NCBI GenBank assembly: GCA_033439765.1
Contig: JAULSN010000003.1
Coordinates: 5,642,001 to 5,706,000 of the forward strand
Direction: 5' to 3'
DNA: 64,000 bases
Source: Lasiosphaeria ovina
Lineage: Eukaryota > Ascomycota > Sordariomycetes > Sordariales > Lasiosphaeriaceae
The position numbers were made by a program, and so were the translations under genes. The notes under the pieces were generated by a model. It saw nothing but the letters and a program-made list of their open reading frames with translations, was not told where the DNA came from and did not search any database. Positions 1 through 9,830 of the stretch are shown here, piece by piece. Numbering within the stretch: position 1 is the first letter of the stretch; each line of letters opens with the position of its first letter.

Positions 1-903
1 TAGGGTAAGATACTGCTGGCTAGTAGAAGACGCGGAATTCCGGGCTTCTACAAGCAGATCTTCCTGAAAATACAGGAGGCTCAAACGTGTGATCTTGCCC
101 TCTGTGTTGAAGAGCCACTGTTCCTGCCGTAGCAGTCCTTTACAGCGCTCAGCCCACTGCGGAAAATGACCTTCAAGGACGTGGAAATAGTGGTTGATTT
201 GGTCGATTTCAGCGATCTTGACTCCCAGGCCTGCTAGACGGCTAACTATAGTGTTGAATTTGGCGTTGAAATCCACTATAGTGATGCTGCCGTCGAACTG
301 TAGTGAGTGAAACTCACTATAGAGGTCGTTTCGAAGCACTGACTGAGTGGGTGCGTACTGTAGCTTTAGACGCCTATAAGCCGTAGCAGGGTCGGTCTCG
401 AAGGCTATAGTAGAAAGGGGTCCTTCCTTTAAGGTATTCCGTAGGGTCAATAGTAGGGCTGCCTTCTGTGGATCAGACAGCCGGGTACTGACTGATTCAG
501 GGTTTTCGAGGAATTCAGGGATCTGTAGAGCCCTGAGCTGAATAGAGATGGCCTGGAACCACTGTTGGTAATTCTCAGGGCCTGAGAGGCGTTGCTTTTC
601 AGCTAGGTTGAGGGACTGCTTAGCTAGTTCCCGTATCGTAAGGCTGCTGAAGTCCTCTGTAGGGCGTGGAGCGGTTGCTGGTACAGGAACAGGGTCCTGT
701 AGAGGCAGTGGTGCCTCGGTGGGGGGTGCCTGCGTAGGCGGTTGTTGTTGAGAGCCCTGTAAAAGGATGAAGAGTCTCTCAAGTTGGCCGGTTATAGCGT
801 TGATCTGGCTCTGTAGACCCTGAAGCGTAGGGCCTATATGGGCTACAGACTCTGCTACGGAGCCCTCAAGGGGAGTCATCCGTATATCGTCGAAGTCCGA
901 CAT
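1..903 (-). CDS. Ty1/copia Gag, 5' part (runs off the left edge)
   Basis: An uninterrupted reading frame of 301 codons begins at the ATG at 903-901 on the minus strand and runs off the window at base 1. The N-terminal ~90 residues are rich in Gln and Pro. They are followed by a helical segment with a WFQA-type motif and then repeated LxxLxxxL stretches, as in Ty1/copia capsid (UBN2-like) Gag proteins. It lies directly downstream of an LTR and a primer-binding site in the same orientation, so it is the first product of a retrotransposon whose body lies outside the window. Unlike the neighbouring elements it keeps CpA and TpG dinucleotides and has no stop codons, so it escaped RIP and may be recent or active. 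The Gag call rests on position and general character rather than on a diagnostic motif. Confidence 0.75.
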   Translation of the reverse strand, partial: MSDFDDIRMTPLEGSVAESVAHIGPTLQGLQSQINAITGQLERLFILLQGSQQQPPTQAPPTEAPLPLQDPVPVPATAPRPTEDFSSLTIRELAKQSLNLAEKQRLSGPENYQQWFQAISIQLRALQIPEFLENPESVSTRLSDPQKAALLLTLRNTLKEGPLSTIAFETDPATAYRRLKLQYAPTQSVLRNDLYSEFHSLQFDGSITIVDFNAKFNTIVSRLAGLGVKIAEIDQINHYFHVLEGHFPQWAERCKGLLRQEQWLFNTEGKITRLSLLYFQEDLLVEARNSASSTSQQYLTL

Positions 904-1099
904 AGTAGATAACTTGATTCAGGCGGGTCTGAAGCGCAGAAAGACCTGTTGGTAGCCTGAAGAATAGGGGTTCAGGGGTACTATGCCCTCCTAAGTGTGC
1001 CGAAGGGTAGGACTTACAGCCTGTGGGCTGGCCTGGATCGATCCGAAAGGTGTACTTAGTCGTCGAACGCTAAGGGCGAGAGATCCCGGGTAGTAGCTA

Positions 1100-1118
1100 C
1101 TGACCCGGGCTCATAACC
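1100..1118 (-). other. Primer-binding site, half-tRNA(iMet) type
   Basis: Read on the minus strand, the base after the LTR end starts GGTTATGAGCCCGG. This matches the complement of the anticodon loop and flanking stem (CTCATAACC) of initiator tRNA-Met. Drosophila copia is known to prime from an internal half of tRNA-iMet with a very similar site. About 200 bases of leader (904-1099) separate it from the gag start. Confidence 0.7.
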
Positions 1119-1864
1119 TGTTGAACTACGTTCCTGTATAGGCCTGAACTCAGCACCTATACAGGGTGCGCAGGGCAGCAGGCGCAGCTAAAGCAAGGCG
1201 TGTAGCGTATATCGGGAACCAAGTGCAGGGTAGGTCGATCAAGTGCAGGGTAGACTGTAGGGAGCTGTGCCCTACGGTCCGATACAACAGTGCTTCTGCA
1301 AGGCACTGAGGGAAGCAGGCTGACTGACTACAGGTCTGTAGAACTCTGCTACAGGCCTGCCACTCAGACTGTGAGGACTCTGCTCAGCAGTCTACCTCGT
1401 AGGCTGTAGGGGACTCTGCCCTGCAGTCAGGGTCTTCGGGACCAACTGTGGGTGCTGAAGAAGACGGAGAGGAGTTGTATTATAGAAGTATAGTACAAAG
1501 AGTGGTGAGTGCAATGCTTGCTTGTTGCTTTCTTTTATACTCACAACAAGAGGCTTGCTTGCTTAAGGAAATCTATCTAAGAGAAAGGACAGGTCTATAT
1601 AGACCTAAGGTGGGCTCTCTAGAAGGTTCTAGAGGCCCACAGGCTTCGTAGACAGCTCTGTATTCTATAGTCTTCTACTGGGCTTGTCTTACGTGTGCCA
1701 AGACGTATAGGGGTTTCGAGAGGGTGCTGTGGGGCAAAGTAAACAATCTAGGTATAGCGCCCTCAGCACCACACAACAGCCACAACACTCACAACTCCAA
1801 CACAGCTACTGCAGTGCCCTGCACTTCAGGACCTACAACCCTAGTAACTAGCCATACTTTAACA
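1119..1864 (-). repeat. 5' LTR of the young copia element (746 bp)
   Basis: On the minus strand the repeat begins TGTTAAAG and ends TTCAACA, so it has the TG...CA ends of an LTR. It is the inverted partner of 6484-7229, the same length and differing at about two positions in the stretches compared by eye. A TATAAAAG box lies inside it. The PBS and gag follow directly, so this is the 5' LTR. The 5 bases outside it on the 1865 side are AAGAT, which matches the far flank of the other copy (ATCTT) in reverse complement. Confidence 0.9.
1532..1539 (-). promoter_or_regulatory. TATA box of the LTR promoter
   Basis: TATAAAAG on the minus strand, in the middle of the 746-bp LTR and in the right orientation to drive transcription into gag. 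The same box is present in the other LTR copy at 6809-6816. The assignment rests on sequence and position only. Confidence 0.5.
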
Positions 1865-4800
1865 AAGATATATACCGACGAAGATAAGTTTGGAGGCGAA
1901 CGCTACGATATTTTGGACTCGAAAGTCAAGATCTTCGGAGCGTACTACCAGATTATCGGTATCCTACAATAGCTATACCACAAGGTATACTTAGTCATAC
2001 TTAAGGATAGAGCCAAACAGTTCTATTTCGACCGGTTAATATAGGAGAACCTTACCTTTAACGAGATAATTAACCGAATTAGAGCATTCTTCTACTCTAT
2101 AGAGGATCGTCAGATATATCTCCAAGAGTGGCGATCTACGACCTTCACTCGTATTATTAAAGAGAACCCCGATAAGGATCTATTATAGTACTTCGATATC
2201 CTTATTAATAAGCTATAGAAGATCTTTAAAGGACTCGTAGGTAGAACGCCCGTAGGTATATACCGAATAGATAAAGATCTGGCCGAATAGCTATTTAACG
2301 TATATTAGGGTATTAAAGTATATAAGCTAGTATCGATAAAACCGGCTTCCATATTCGAGAGCGTTATTACCGAACTAAGGAACGTAATCGGCGTATATAT
2401 ACGCTTTGAGAAAGCCTCCCTCTAATAGTATAATACTAATAAATCGGAAGGTCCCTACTAATACTAGGTTAACCGACGATATAAAGGCGGACGGCCTAGT
2501 AGAGGAGGCTCCCGAGCGAGCTCTTGGAGCGGTGGATTATATAATAGACTACGTAATAACGGCCCCCGTAGACTATTCAATAACAAGATTAAGAAGTGCT
2601 TTATATACGGAAAATAGGGCTATTAGTCTACGAAGTACCCGATCGCTAAACGCTAACTAAAGAAAAACCAGTAACGACGCTATATATAGGTATAAGGTAG
2701 AGAAGGAGAAGACTTCGCCTTATTCTTAATCGACTTTAAAGGTATCGATACTAGCGAGTTAGATAAAGAATAAGAATTTAAGGCTTAAGTCGTTATAAAG
2801 AATATAGAAGTATTAACACCCTAGATAGAGAGCTTTATTACGGAATACGGCCCAATTAACGGCGTGAAGATAGCCGACCTTCTTAATAACTAGGCGACGA
2901 TATACGCGATAATAGAAGCTAACCCGTTTATATAACCCCCGGAAGAGCCCGTATTACTCTTTTACTTTAAAAGCCGCTATAACTTAGAGATCTTCCAAAG
3001 CATTATACCCGATATAGGCGTAGCCGGTATATTAATAGCCGGTAAGAACCAAGTTAAGGTACTATAGAAGAAGATCCCGGGTACTAAGATCGATATATTA
3101 ACGGCCGGAAAGTACCGCGTACGCTTCGGTAATAACCTAGAGAGTATATCCCTCGGAACGGTAACCGTAGAGACCCCGTTCGGCTTAATTAACTTCTAAG
3201 TCGTCCCGGCAAATACCCCGTTTCTACTATATCTCTCTAATATAGATAAATACGGCGTATACCTTAATAATATCCTCAATCTCCTAGTTCATTAAGGAAA
3301 AGGCTACCCGATCGTACGGAAATAGGGCTATCCCTAGCTCCTACTAAACGATCCCGAGAGCACTATCGTATAATCTCACCTTACGGAAATAGAACTACGC
3401 CAACTATACCGACGATTCGGTCACCCGGTAGTAGAACGCCTATATAAGGTACTTACACGGGTAGGCTACGACGATCTAGAGTATAATACTATCGAGAAGA
3501 TTAATAAGTTTTACTATTAATACTAATTATATAATAGTAATCCTAGTAGATTTAGATTTACCCTCTATAACGATATCGACTTTAACTACCATATACTAGT
3601 AGATATTATATATCTCGATGGAAAACCAGTTATCTATACTATCGATAAGGCGACTTCTTTCTAGGCCGTACGATTCCTCCAGAATATAACGGTAAAGGCA
3701 ACCTAGAATATAATCCGAGCGATATAGATCGATACCTACGTTGGACCACCTAATATTATCGTTACTAATATAGGAACCAACTTTACGGTAGAAGAATTCG
3801 TTAATAACGCCCGTAACCTATCGATCGAGATTATAGAAGTCCTAATAGAAGCCTATAACTCGATCGGTAAGCTAGAACGGTATTACGGACCGCTCCGCCG
3901 AGCCTATGAAGTCATTACGGTAGACCTATACGGCCTTAACGTAACGGCAGACCAAGCCCTCCAAATGGCCGTTAAGGTAGTTAACGATACCGTAGGACCC
4001 GACGGTTTAGTGCCTACTCTCCTTATTTTCGGATCGTACCCCAGGATAACCACATCGTTACCACAGTCTCCCTCTATTAAGGCCCGAGCAAAGGCGGTAC
4101 GAAAGGCGATAATAGAGATACGTACCCTTAAGGTAAAGAGACAAGTATCTAATACCCTCGGTACCCGTAACGGCCCAAATAACCTAGATACCCTTAACCT
4201 TCCTCTCCAGAGCGAGGTAAAGGTATAACGAGAAGGCGAGAAGTGGACCGGCCCGCATATACTACTCGTATATGACGGAAAGACCTATACGGTTAAAGTT
4301 AACGGCAAGCCTACGAACTTTCGTATCGTAGTAGTCAAGCTATACTACTATAACGATTTAACGGCTACCCCGGCCCTCGGAGAGAGTGGAAAGCTCCCTC
4401 ATAACGAGGCCGACGATAATAACGAGTGGACCCCTCTACCGGAAGAACCCCGGGTATTAAGACGGCGCGGACGCCCGCCCGGATTAAAGAATAAGCCGAA
4501 GCCGAGCCCCGTAGTAGATATAGTAATGACTGAAGGCATAACCCTTATAATAGCCTACCTAACGGTAAAAGAGAATAAAGACTATAACCTCGCGGTAAGG
4601 CTCCGTAAAGAGGGGAAGATCCCAGCGGCTAGCGAGCCCTTCTCCCTATCTAATTAAACGGAAGTCGATACCCTTATTGGCCGAGGAGTCTTCGTATTCC
4701 AGAAGTATAACCCGGTAAAGTACGGAAATATACGTATCTTCAAGTCGCGTATAGTTAGAGAGGTCAAGGGTAAGGAAACGGACTCTCCGTACGAGAAGTC

Positions 4801-6215
4801 CCGGCTTATGATCTAAGGCCATAGCGATTAGGGTAAAGAACTGGTATTAATATAGAGCCTTACGATCCAACGAGCGAGCTAACGGACCCTAGTTGCCCTA
4901 GCACCCTCTCTTATATAGTAAGGAATAATAATATAGATTCAAGATATTACATAAGTATATATATAGTCTATAACGGAGCTATAGCGAACGATCCTAGCCT
5001 ACCTACCCGAGCAAATCCGCCATATCTACCCAAAAGGAACGATAATAGAAGTCGTTAAACCGCTATACGGTATCGCTAAAGCAGGCACGTACTAGTAGGC
5101 GACCTATTTCAAGCACTACCGCAAACGGCTTAATATAACCATATCTATATACGATCCGTACCTTCTAATTACCTTAAAGGATTTAGAGCATTTTACAATC
5201 GTTAGTATGTAAATAGACGATACGATCGGCCTTACTAACTTAGGATTTGAAGCCCTAGAGGAGGAAATAATTAAGGAAGCCAAGTTTACGGCTAAACCGA
5301 AACAAAAATTGACCCCGGCTAACCCGCTCGTATTTAACGGATATATCTTAACCCTCCAAGAGGACGGTATACTAGCCCTAAAGTAGAAGAAGTAGGGCGA
5401 GAAGCTCATAATCGCGACCAACGCTCAGGAATACGTCGAATAGCGGGTACGCGGTACCTATATCGCTTCGACCTATTAGCCTAAAGCCGCGTTCGACCTA
5501 TCGGCTATAACATAGTACAAAGAGCTAACAAAAGAAGATATCGCTAGGATAAATAAGCGTATCAAATAGCAGATGGAGCACGTTAACCGAGGCATCAACT
5601 ATATCCCCCTCGACCTACCTACGGCTAGGCTATTTATCTACGTAGACGCGTTATTCGCTAATAATAAGGACCTGAGCTCACAAATCGGATACATAATCTT
5701 CCTAGCGAACGAAGAGATAGATAAAGGAAGCTTTATCATAATAGGGAACCTAATCCATTAGTTATCTACTAAATATAAGCGGATTATACGAAGCATCCTA
5801 GCCTTAGAGATCTACGCTATAGCCAACGGCGTTAATATAGGTATTTATTTCAACATAACGATTAATATAATCCTAGCCAAGCTAGGCATCCCGAATATCC
5901 CGATAATCGTATACACCGACTCTTTCTCGCTCTACGAATACTTAGTCAAACTAGGTATAACGAAGGAAAAGCGGCTTATAATCGACATTATAAGTATAAG
6001 GCAGTTATACGAGAAGTAGGAGATCTTCGAAGTCCGATAGATCAACGGAAATAACAACCCGGCCGATACGATAACGAAGTCATCACCCAATATGGCCCTA
6101 TAGGCCCTTATTAATAACAATACGTTAACGGTTAGGATTCAGGCTTCCGTAAAGCGGAATAAGAAGGACTATAACGAATAGGATCAATACTTAGGGAGGA
6201 AGAAAAGACTGCCAG
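1865..6215 (+). mobile_element. Old Ty1/copia element, main body, RIP-destroyed
   Basis: Conceptual translation through many TAG/TAA codons gives a copia polyprotein in the order Gag end, CCHC-like knuckle (about 2590-2640), protease/pre-integrase, integrase (about 3400-4230), reverse transcriptase (about 4600-5420) and RNase H (about 5600-6100). The RNase H part reads FANNKDLSSQIGYI and later YTDSFSLYE and NNPADTITK, which is typical of fungal copia. Integrase ahead of reverse transcriptase marks Ty1/copia rather than gypsy. The sequence has almost no CpA/TpG and many TpA, the RIP signature. Its first codons continue in frame from 7235 read on the minus strand, so this segment seems to have been inverted after insertion. 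No functional protein can be made. Confidence 0.85.
6193..6207 (+). other. Polypurine tract of the old copia element
   Basis: A run of only A and G (AGGGAGGAAGAAAAG) lies 8 bases before the 3' LTR, where plus-strand DNA priming is expected. It supports the placement of the LTR edge at 6216. Confidence 0.55.
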
Positions 6216-6483
6216 TATAGGAATAACCGATTAATTAGAGTTACGGAGGCTAAGGCGGCTCGGCGGGCCGCATAGCCCTAATTGGTCAGTCAGGAAGAAT
6301 AGTGGGCCTGGCCCGGATATACGGGTCATCTACCCTAGTACGTGACCTTAGTGTGCATGGGCCATCCACCCTATGGACAGCCCACTCCCCCAAAACCACT
6401 AAGCACCCTGTAACCCTACTAAATAGAATAGAGATAAACATTAATCTCCTAACCACCCTTTCGCAACGGTTATAATAGTGACT
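6216..6483 (+). repeat. 3' LTR of the old copia element
   Basis: Matches 8252-8524 in inverted orientation over about 270 bp, with scattered substitutions and a few small indels. It starts TATAGGAATAACC where the other copy has TGTAGGAATAACC, a TpG to TpA change fitting RIP. Most of the LTR keeps CpA and TpG, unlike the body. Its last bases (TGACT, 6479-6483) abut the 746-bp LTR, so it may be cut by that insertion. Confidence 0.8.
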
Positions 6484-7229
6484 TGTTAAAGTATGGCTAG
6501 TTACTAGGGTTGTAGGTCCTGAAGTGCAGGGCACTGCAGTAGCTGTGTTGGAGTTGTGAGTGTTGTGGCTGTTGTGTGGTGCTGAGGGCGCTATACCTAG
6601 ATTGTTTACTTTGCCCCACAGCACCCTCTCGAAACCCCTATACGTCTTGGCACACGTAAGACAAGCCCACTAGAAGACTATAGAATACAGAGCTGTCTAC
6701 GAAGCCTGTGGGCCTCTAGAACCTTCTAGAGAGCCCACCTTAGGTCTATATAGACCTGTCCTTTCTCTTAGATAGATTTCCTTAAGCAAGCAAGCCTCTT
6801 GTTGTGAGTATAAAAGAAAGCAACAAGCAAGCATTGCACTCACCACTCTTTGTACTATACTTCTATAATACAACTCCTCTCCGTCTTCTTCAGCACCCAC
6901 AGTTGGTCCCGAAGACCCTGACTGCAGGGCAGAGTCCCCTACAGCCTACGAGGTAGACTGCTGAGCAGAGTCCTCACAGTCTGAGTGGCAGGCCTGTAGC
7001 AGAGTTCTACAGACCTGTAGTCAGTCAGCCTGCTTCCCTCAGTGCCTTGCAGAAGCACTGTTGTATCGGACCGTAGGGCACAGCTCCCTACAGTCTACCC
7101 TGCACTTGATCGACCTACCCTGCACTTGGTTCCCGATATACGCTACACGCCTTGCTTCAGCTGCGCCTGCTGCCCTGCGCACCCTGTATAGGTGCTGAGT
7201 TCAGGCCTATACAGGAACGTAGTTCAACA
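6484..7229 (+). repeat. 746-bp copia LTR, solo copy in plus orientation
   Basis: Same length as 1119-1864 and nearly identical to it, in inverted orientation. No primer-binding site follows and no polypurine tract precedes it, so it is a solo LTR rather than the end of a full element at this spot. It is followed by ATCTT (7230-7234), while the base run before it is TGACT. The two flanks do not match each other, but ATCTT matches the flank of the left LTR, which points to recombination between the two LTRs. Confidence 0.85.
6809..6816 (+). promoter_or_regulatory. TATA box in solo LTR
   Basis: TATAAAAG, identical to the box in the left LTR. It could start transcription reading rightward out of the solo LTR into 7230 onward. 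Confidence 0.4.
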
Positions 7230-8251
7230 ATCTTTATAAGGTCTATTAGTATTCGCGATAGCGGTAGTAGTGCCGCGTTACTTAGGTATAGAGGTATCTC
7301 GAGGGGTTCGTCTTTATTAGTTAGGTCCACCCGGGGTACGCTCGATCGTTCTGAGAAAGGGGGAGGTATCGAGCCTTCCGTATCCTTGATGTTCTTCACT
7401 ACTAGGGTAAAGGCTCTCTCGGTAACGCCCTTGTTAGTTCCTTTGTTAGATAAAGTATTATAGAATAACTAGAACTTGTCTCTACGGTTCCTACTATACC
7501 GCTCTACCTCCTCTTCAGGCCATTTAGGAGCTTCTTTATACTAAGCTAGTATAGCGAGCTACTATAATACTAGTCCATCGTTACTTATATATATACCGTA
7601 GTCGTTAAGGAACTATTTAAGGGTGGTACGGAGGGTCTTGTCGAGGGCTTTGAAGTGGTTTTCTTTCTATTTAATAAAGTCTGTTCTGAATATTACGAAT
7701 AGGGCCTCATCTTATAGTTCGAAGCTCTCGTATACTTCAATATAGTCGACCAGGTAAGTATTGAGTCTCTTAGGCGTGAGCTGGTCCTCGTCTTCGGGGT
7801 CGAAGTCTTGGCCCTGCTAGTCGGGGTCGATAATGGTAGCGATACGGCTATTCGTACGTAGAGCCGTTATCGTAGTCTTTATCGAGGGATGTAGATAGCT
7901 GATTAGGGTCAAGCCTTTCTTTCTAGCTGATCGGATCCTTCGCGAGGGGTTGGTTGCGTGATGGACGTAGGTAGCCAAGTAGGGCGTAAGGCCTTTCTTT
8001 CGACTGCCCTTGAGGTCTTCGTCTCGGTTGTCCCGTGCGTTGAAGAGCCTCTCTCGCGCTCGTAGTTCAGCGTTCAATTGAGCTTTCTACGTATTCAGTA
8101 CTCTCTCGAATGTAGTCCTTCGTACCGCTTCCTATCCAGCGATCGTAGGGACCACGATCACTGCCGCTGTCGGACTCCTTGCTATTCTGCGGTTGGCCTA
8201 GTCGGTCAACCACTAATTAGTATTGGAATAATAAGGTCATTTATAATAGTT
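7230..8251 (-). mobile_element. 5' (Gag) part of the old copia element, now inverted
   Basis: On the minus strand, reading from 8251 down to 7230, broken frames encode a basic, Arg/Lys-rich N-terminal Gag region (about 8077-7817) and then a segment ending LSRILIDLIKI at about 7264-7232. That end continues without a frame change into YTDEDKFGGERYDIL, encoded from 1870 on the plus strand. The two pieces therefore form one Gag once the intervening segment is turned round. RIP-type TpA enrichment is strong in 7230-7900 and weaker nearer the LTR. Confidence 0.75.
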
Positions 8252-8524
8252 ACTATAGTAACCGTTACGAAAGGGTGGTTAGGAGATTGGTGGTATGTTC
8301 ATTTATCTCTGTTCTATTCAGTAGGGTTACAGGGTGCTTGGTGGTTTTGGGGGAGTGGGCTGTCCATAGGGTGGATGGCCCGTGCACACTAAGGTCACGT
8401 GCTAGGGCAGATGACCCGTGTATCCGGGCCAGGCCCACTATTCTTCCTGACTGACCAATCAGGGCTATACGGCCCGCCGAGCCGCCTCAGCCTCCGTAAC
8501 TCTGATTGATCGGTTATTCCTACA
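8252..8524 (-). repeat. 5' LTR of the old copia element
   Basis: Read on the minus strand it starts TGTAGGAATAACC at 8524 and matches 6216-6483 throughout. It is less mutated than the 3' copy. The outer flank on the plus strand is TTATC (8525-8529), the expected half of a target-site duplication whose partner is not visible. Confidence 0.75.
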
Positions 8525-9830
8525 TTATCTCTTACTATTAGGATAATTAGTCGAAATTCATACCGGCTATAAACGCGGTTTAGAATTTAACTCCTTAAGA
8601 TAATACGGAACTCTAGCCGTACGAGGTCCTTTTTGGTTTCCCTATACTAATATACTTAGGTCGTTAAGGATAACAACTCCCTCACGTTTAAGGCATCGAG
8701 GTCAACACGCCAGTTCTCATAGCTACCAGCAAGTTAGGCAGCAGCAAGGGTAAGAGCAAATATAACTAGTACTCTGAGACAAAGATACTTTTAAGACAAT
8801 TCTAAAAGGTCTCGTGCCGCACTGACGCGAGGCTCTAATAGAATGCGCACGAGGAAAAGGAGAGAAACTATTAGAATCACTAGGTACTAGTACTGGAATC
8901 AATAGGGCGTAAGCTATACGCCGAAAACTGGTGGTTCAAGTGATGGATTGTAGATTTGTGTTCCAAGGAGAGGTTCGGTGGAAGTGGCCGAAGGCCGCTA
9001 TATATAGCCTAGGGGACCTGACTCGCGCCTCCACCGCCACCTCTGTGGCTGACTCGCGCCTCCACCGCCACCTCTGTGGCTGATTAGCGCGTCATTCCAA
9101 CAGAAACTTAAGCAATTGCTCTACGAATGCGTAGGGAGCAAGTTTGATATAGTCAGCGAGTAGTTGGAGTGGGTTAATGGACACGGCCAAGATCCTAGCG
9201 AGCGCCAGAGCTAGAATTGATGTACAAGTCGTTGATTGAACCGTCGGCAAATTTCATCGTGAGCACGGTCTTCTACGGTACATCGTAGAGGAGTCGTGGC
9301 TTGATGCAGTATTACTAAGCAAGCTGCGCTCAGCCGAGCCTACTTTTTTCATGGTAAAATGGGGGGGTCACATTAGGCAGCAACGGACAGGAATATGCCG
9401 CGTCATACCCAAGATCCATCCGCCTGAACAATCCTCTCATCGAGACCTATTCTCAAAATTCCCTTCGAAGCCCTCTTTGAGACTTCTCACACTTCCGATA
9501 ACCCTATTTTGCACCTTCTGCCCTACAGGCTGAGTAATGACGCTTGCTTGTCACCAGCCTTGCTCGGCAGGATCAAAGAGTTCGAAGTAGGTGGAGGGTG
9601 ACGGGTTCGCCCTCTATCACTCACTACCAGTCTTGTGTGAGCGTCTCCGCGCGCCAGTGGATTTTCTTTTTTTTCCGAACGCTATACCCGACACGATAGT
9701 TAAAGTTAACTGCACGTTAGAGGTAATGTAGGACGTCTTTCCTAATCCGATCACATGCGTCACATGTGCCCGCTACTCACTATCAGTCTCACTATAGCAA
9801 ATACACTGGGTACTCTAGTTTAGCGCAATT
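8525..9830. other. Gap between transposon nest and HET gene
   Basis: 8525-8930 is AT-shifted and partly RIP-like with no recognisable coding. From 8930 the base composition returns to normal. The only structure I see is the 31-bp tandem repeat at 9020-9081. Short frames here show no family features. Confidence 0.6.
9020..9081. repeat. 31-bp direct repeat, two perfect copies
   Basis: Unit 9020-9050 is repeated without change at 9051-9081. Each unit starts GACTCGCGCCTCC and ends CACCTCTGTGGCT. It contains a small inverted repeat, GCCAC followed by GTGGC, that could form a short hairpin. Confidence 0.85.

Noticed and set aside
1448..1651. Small open frames inside the 746-bp LTR, repeated at 6697-6900
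   Set aside because: They occur only because the LTR is present twice. They contain the TATA box and R/U5-like sequence and show no protein character.
7152..7463. Plus-strand frame running from the solo LTR into copia DNA
   Set aside because: It reads the antisense of the old Gag and crosses an insertion boundary.
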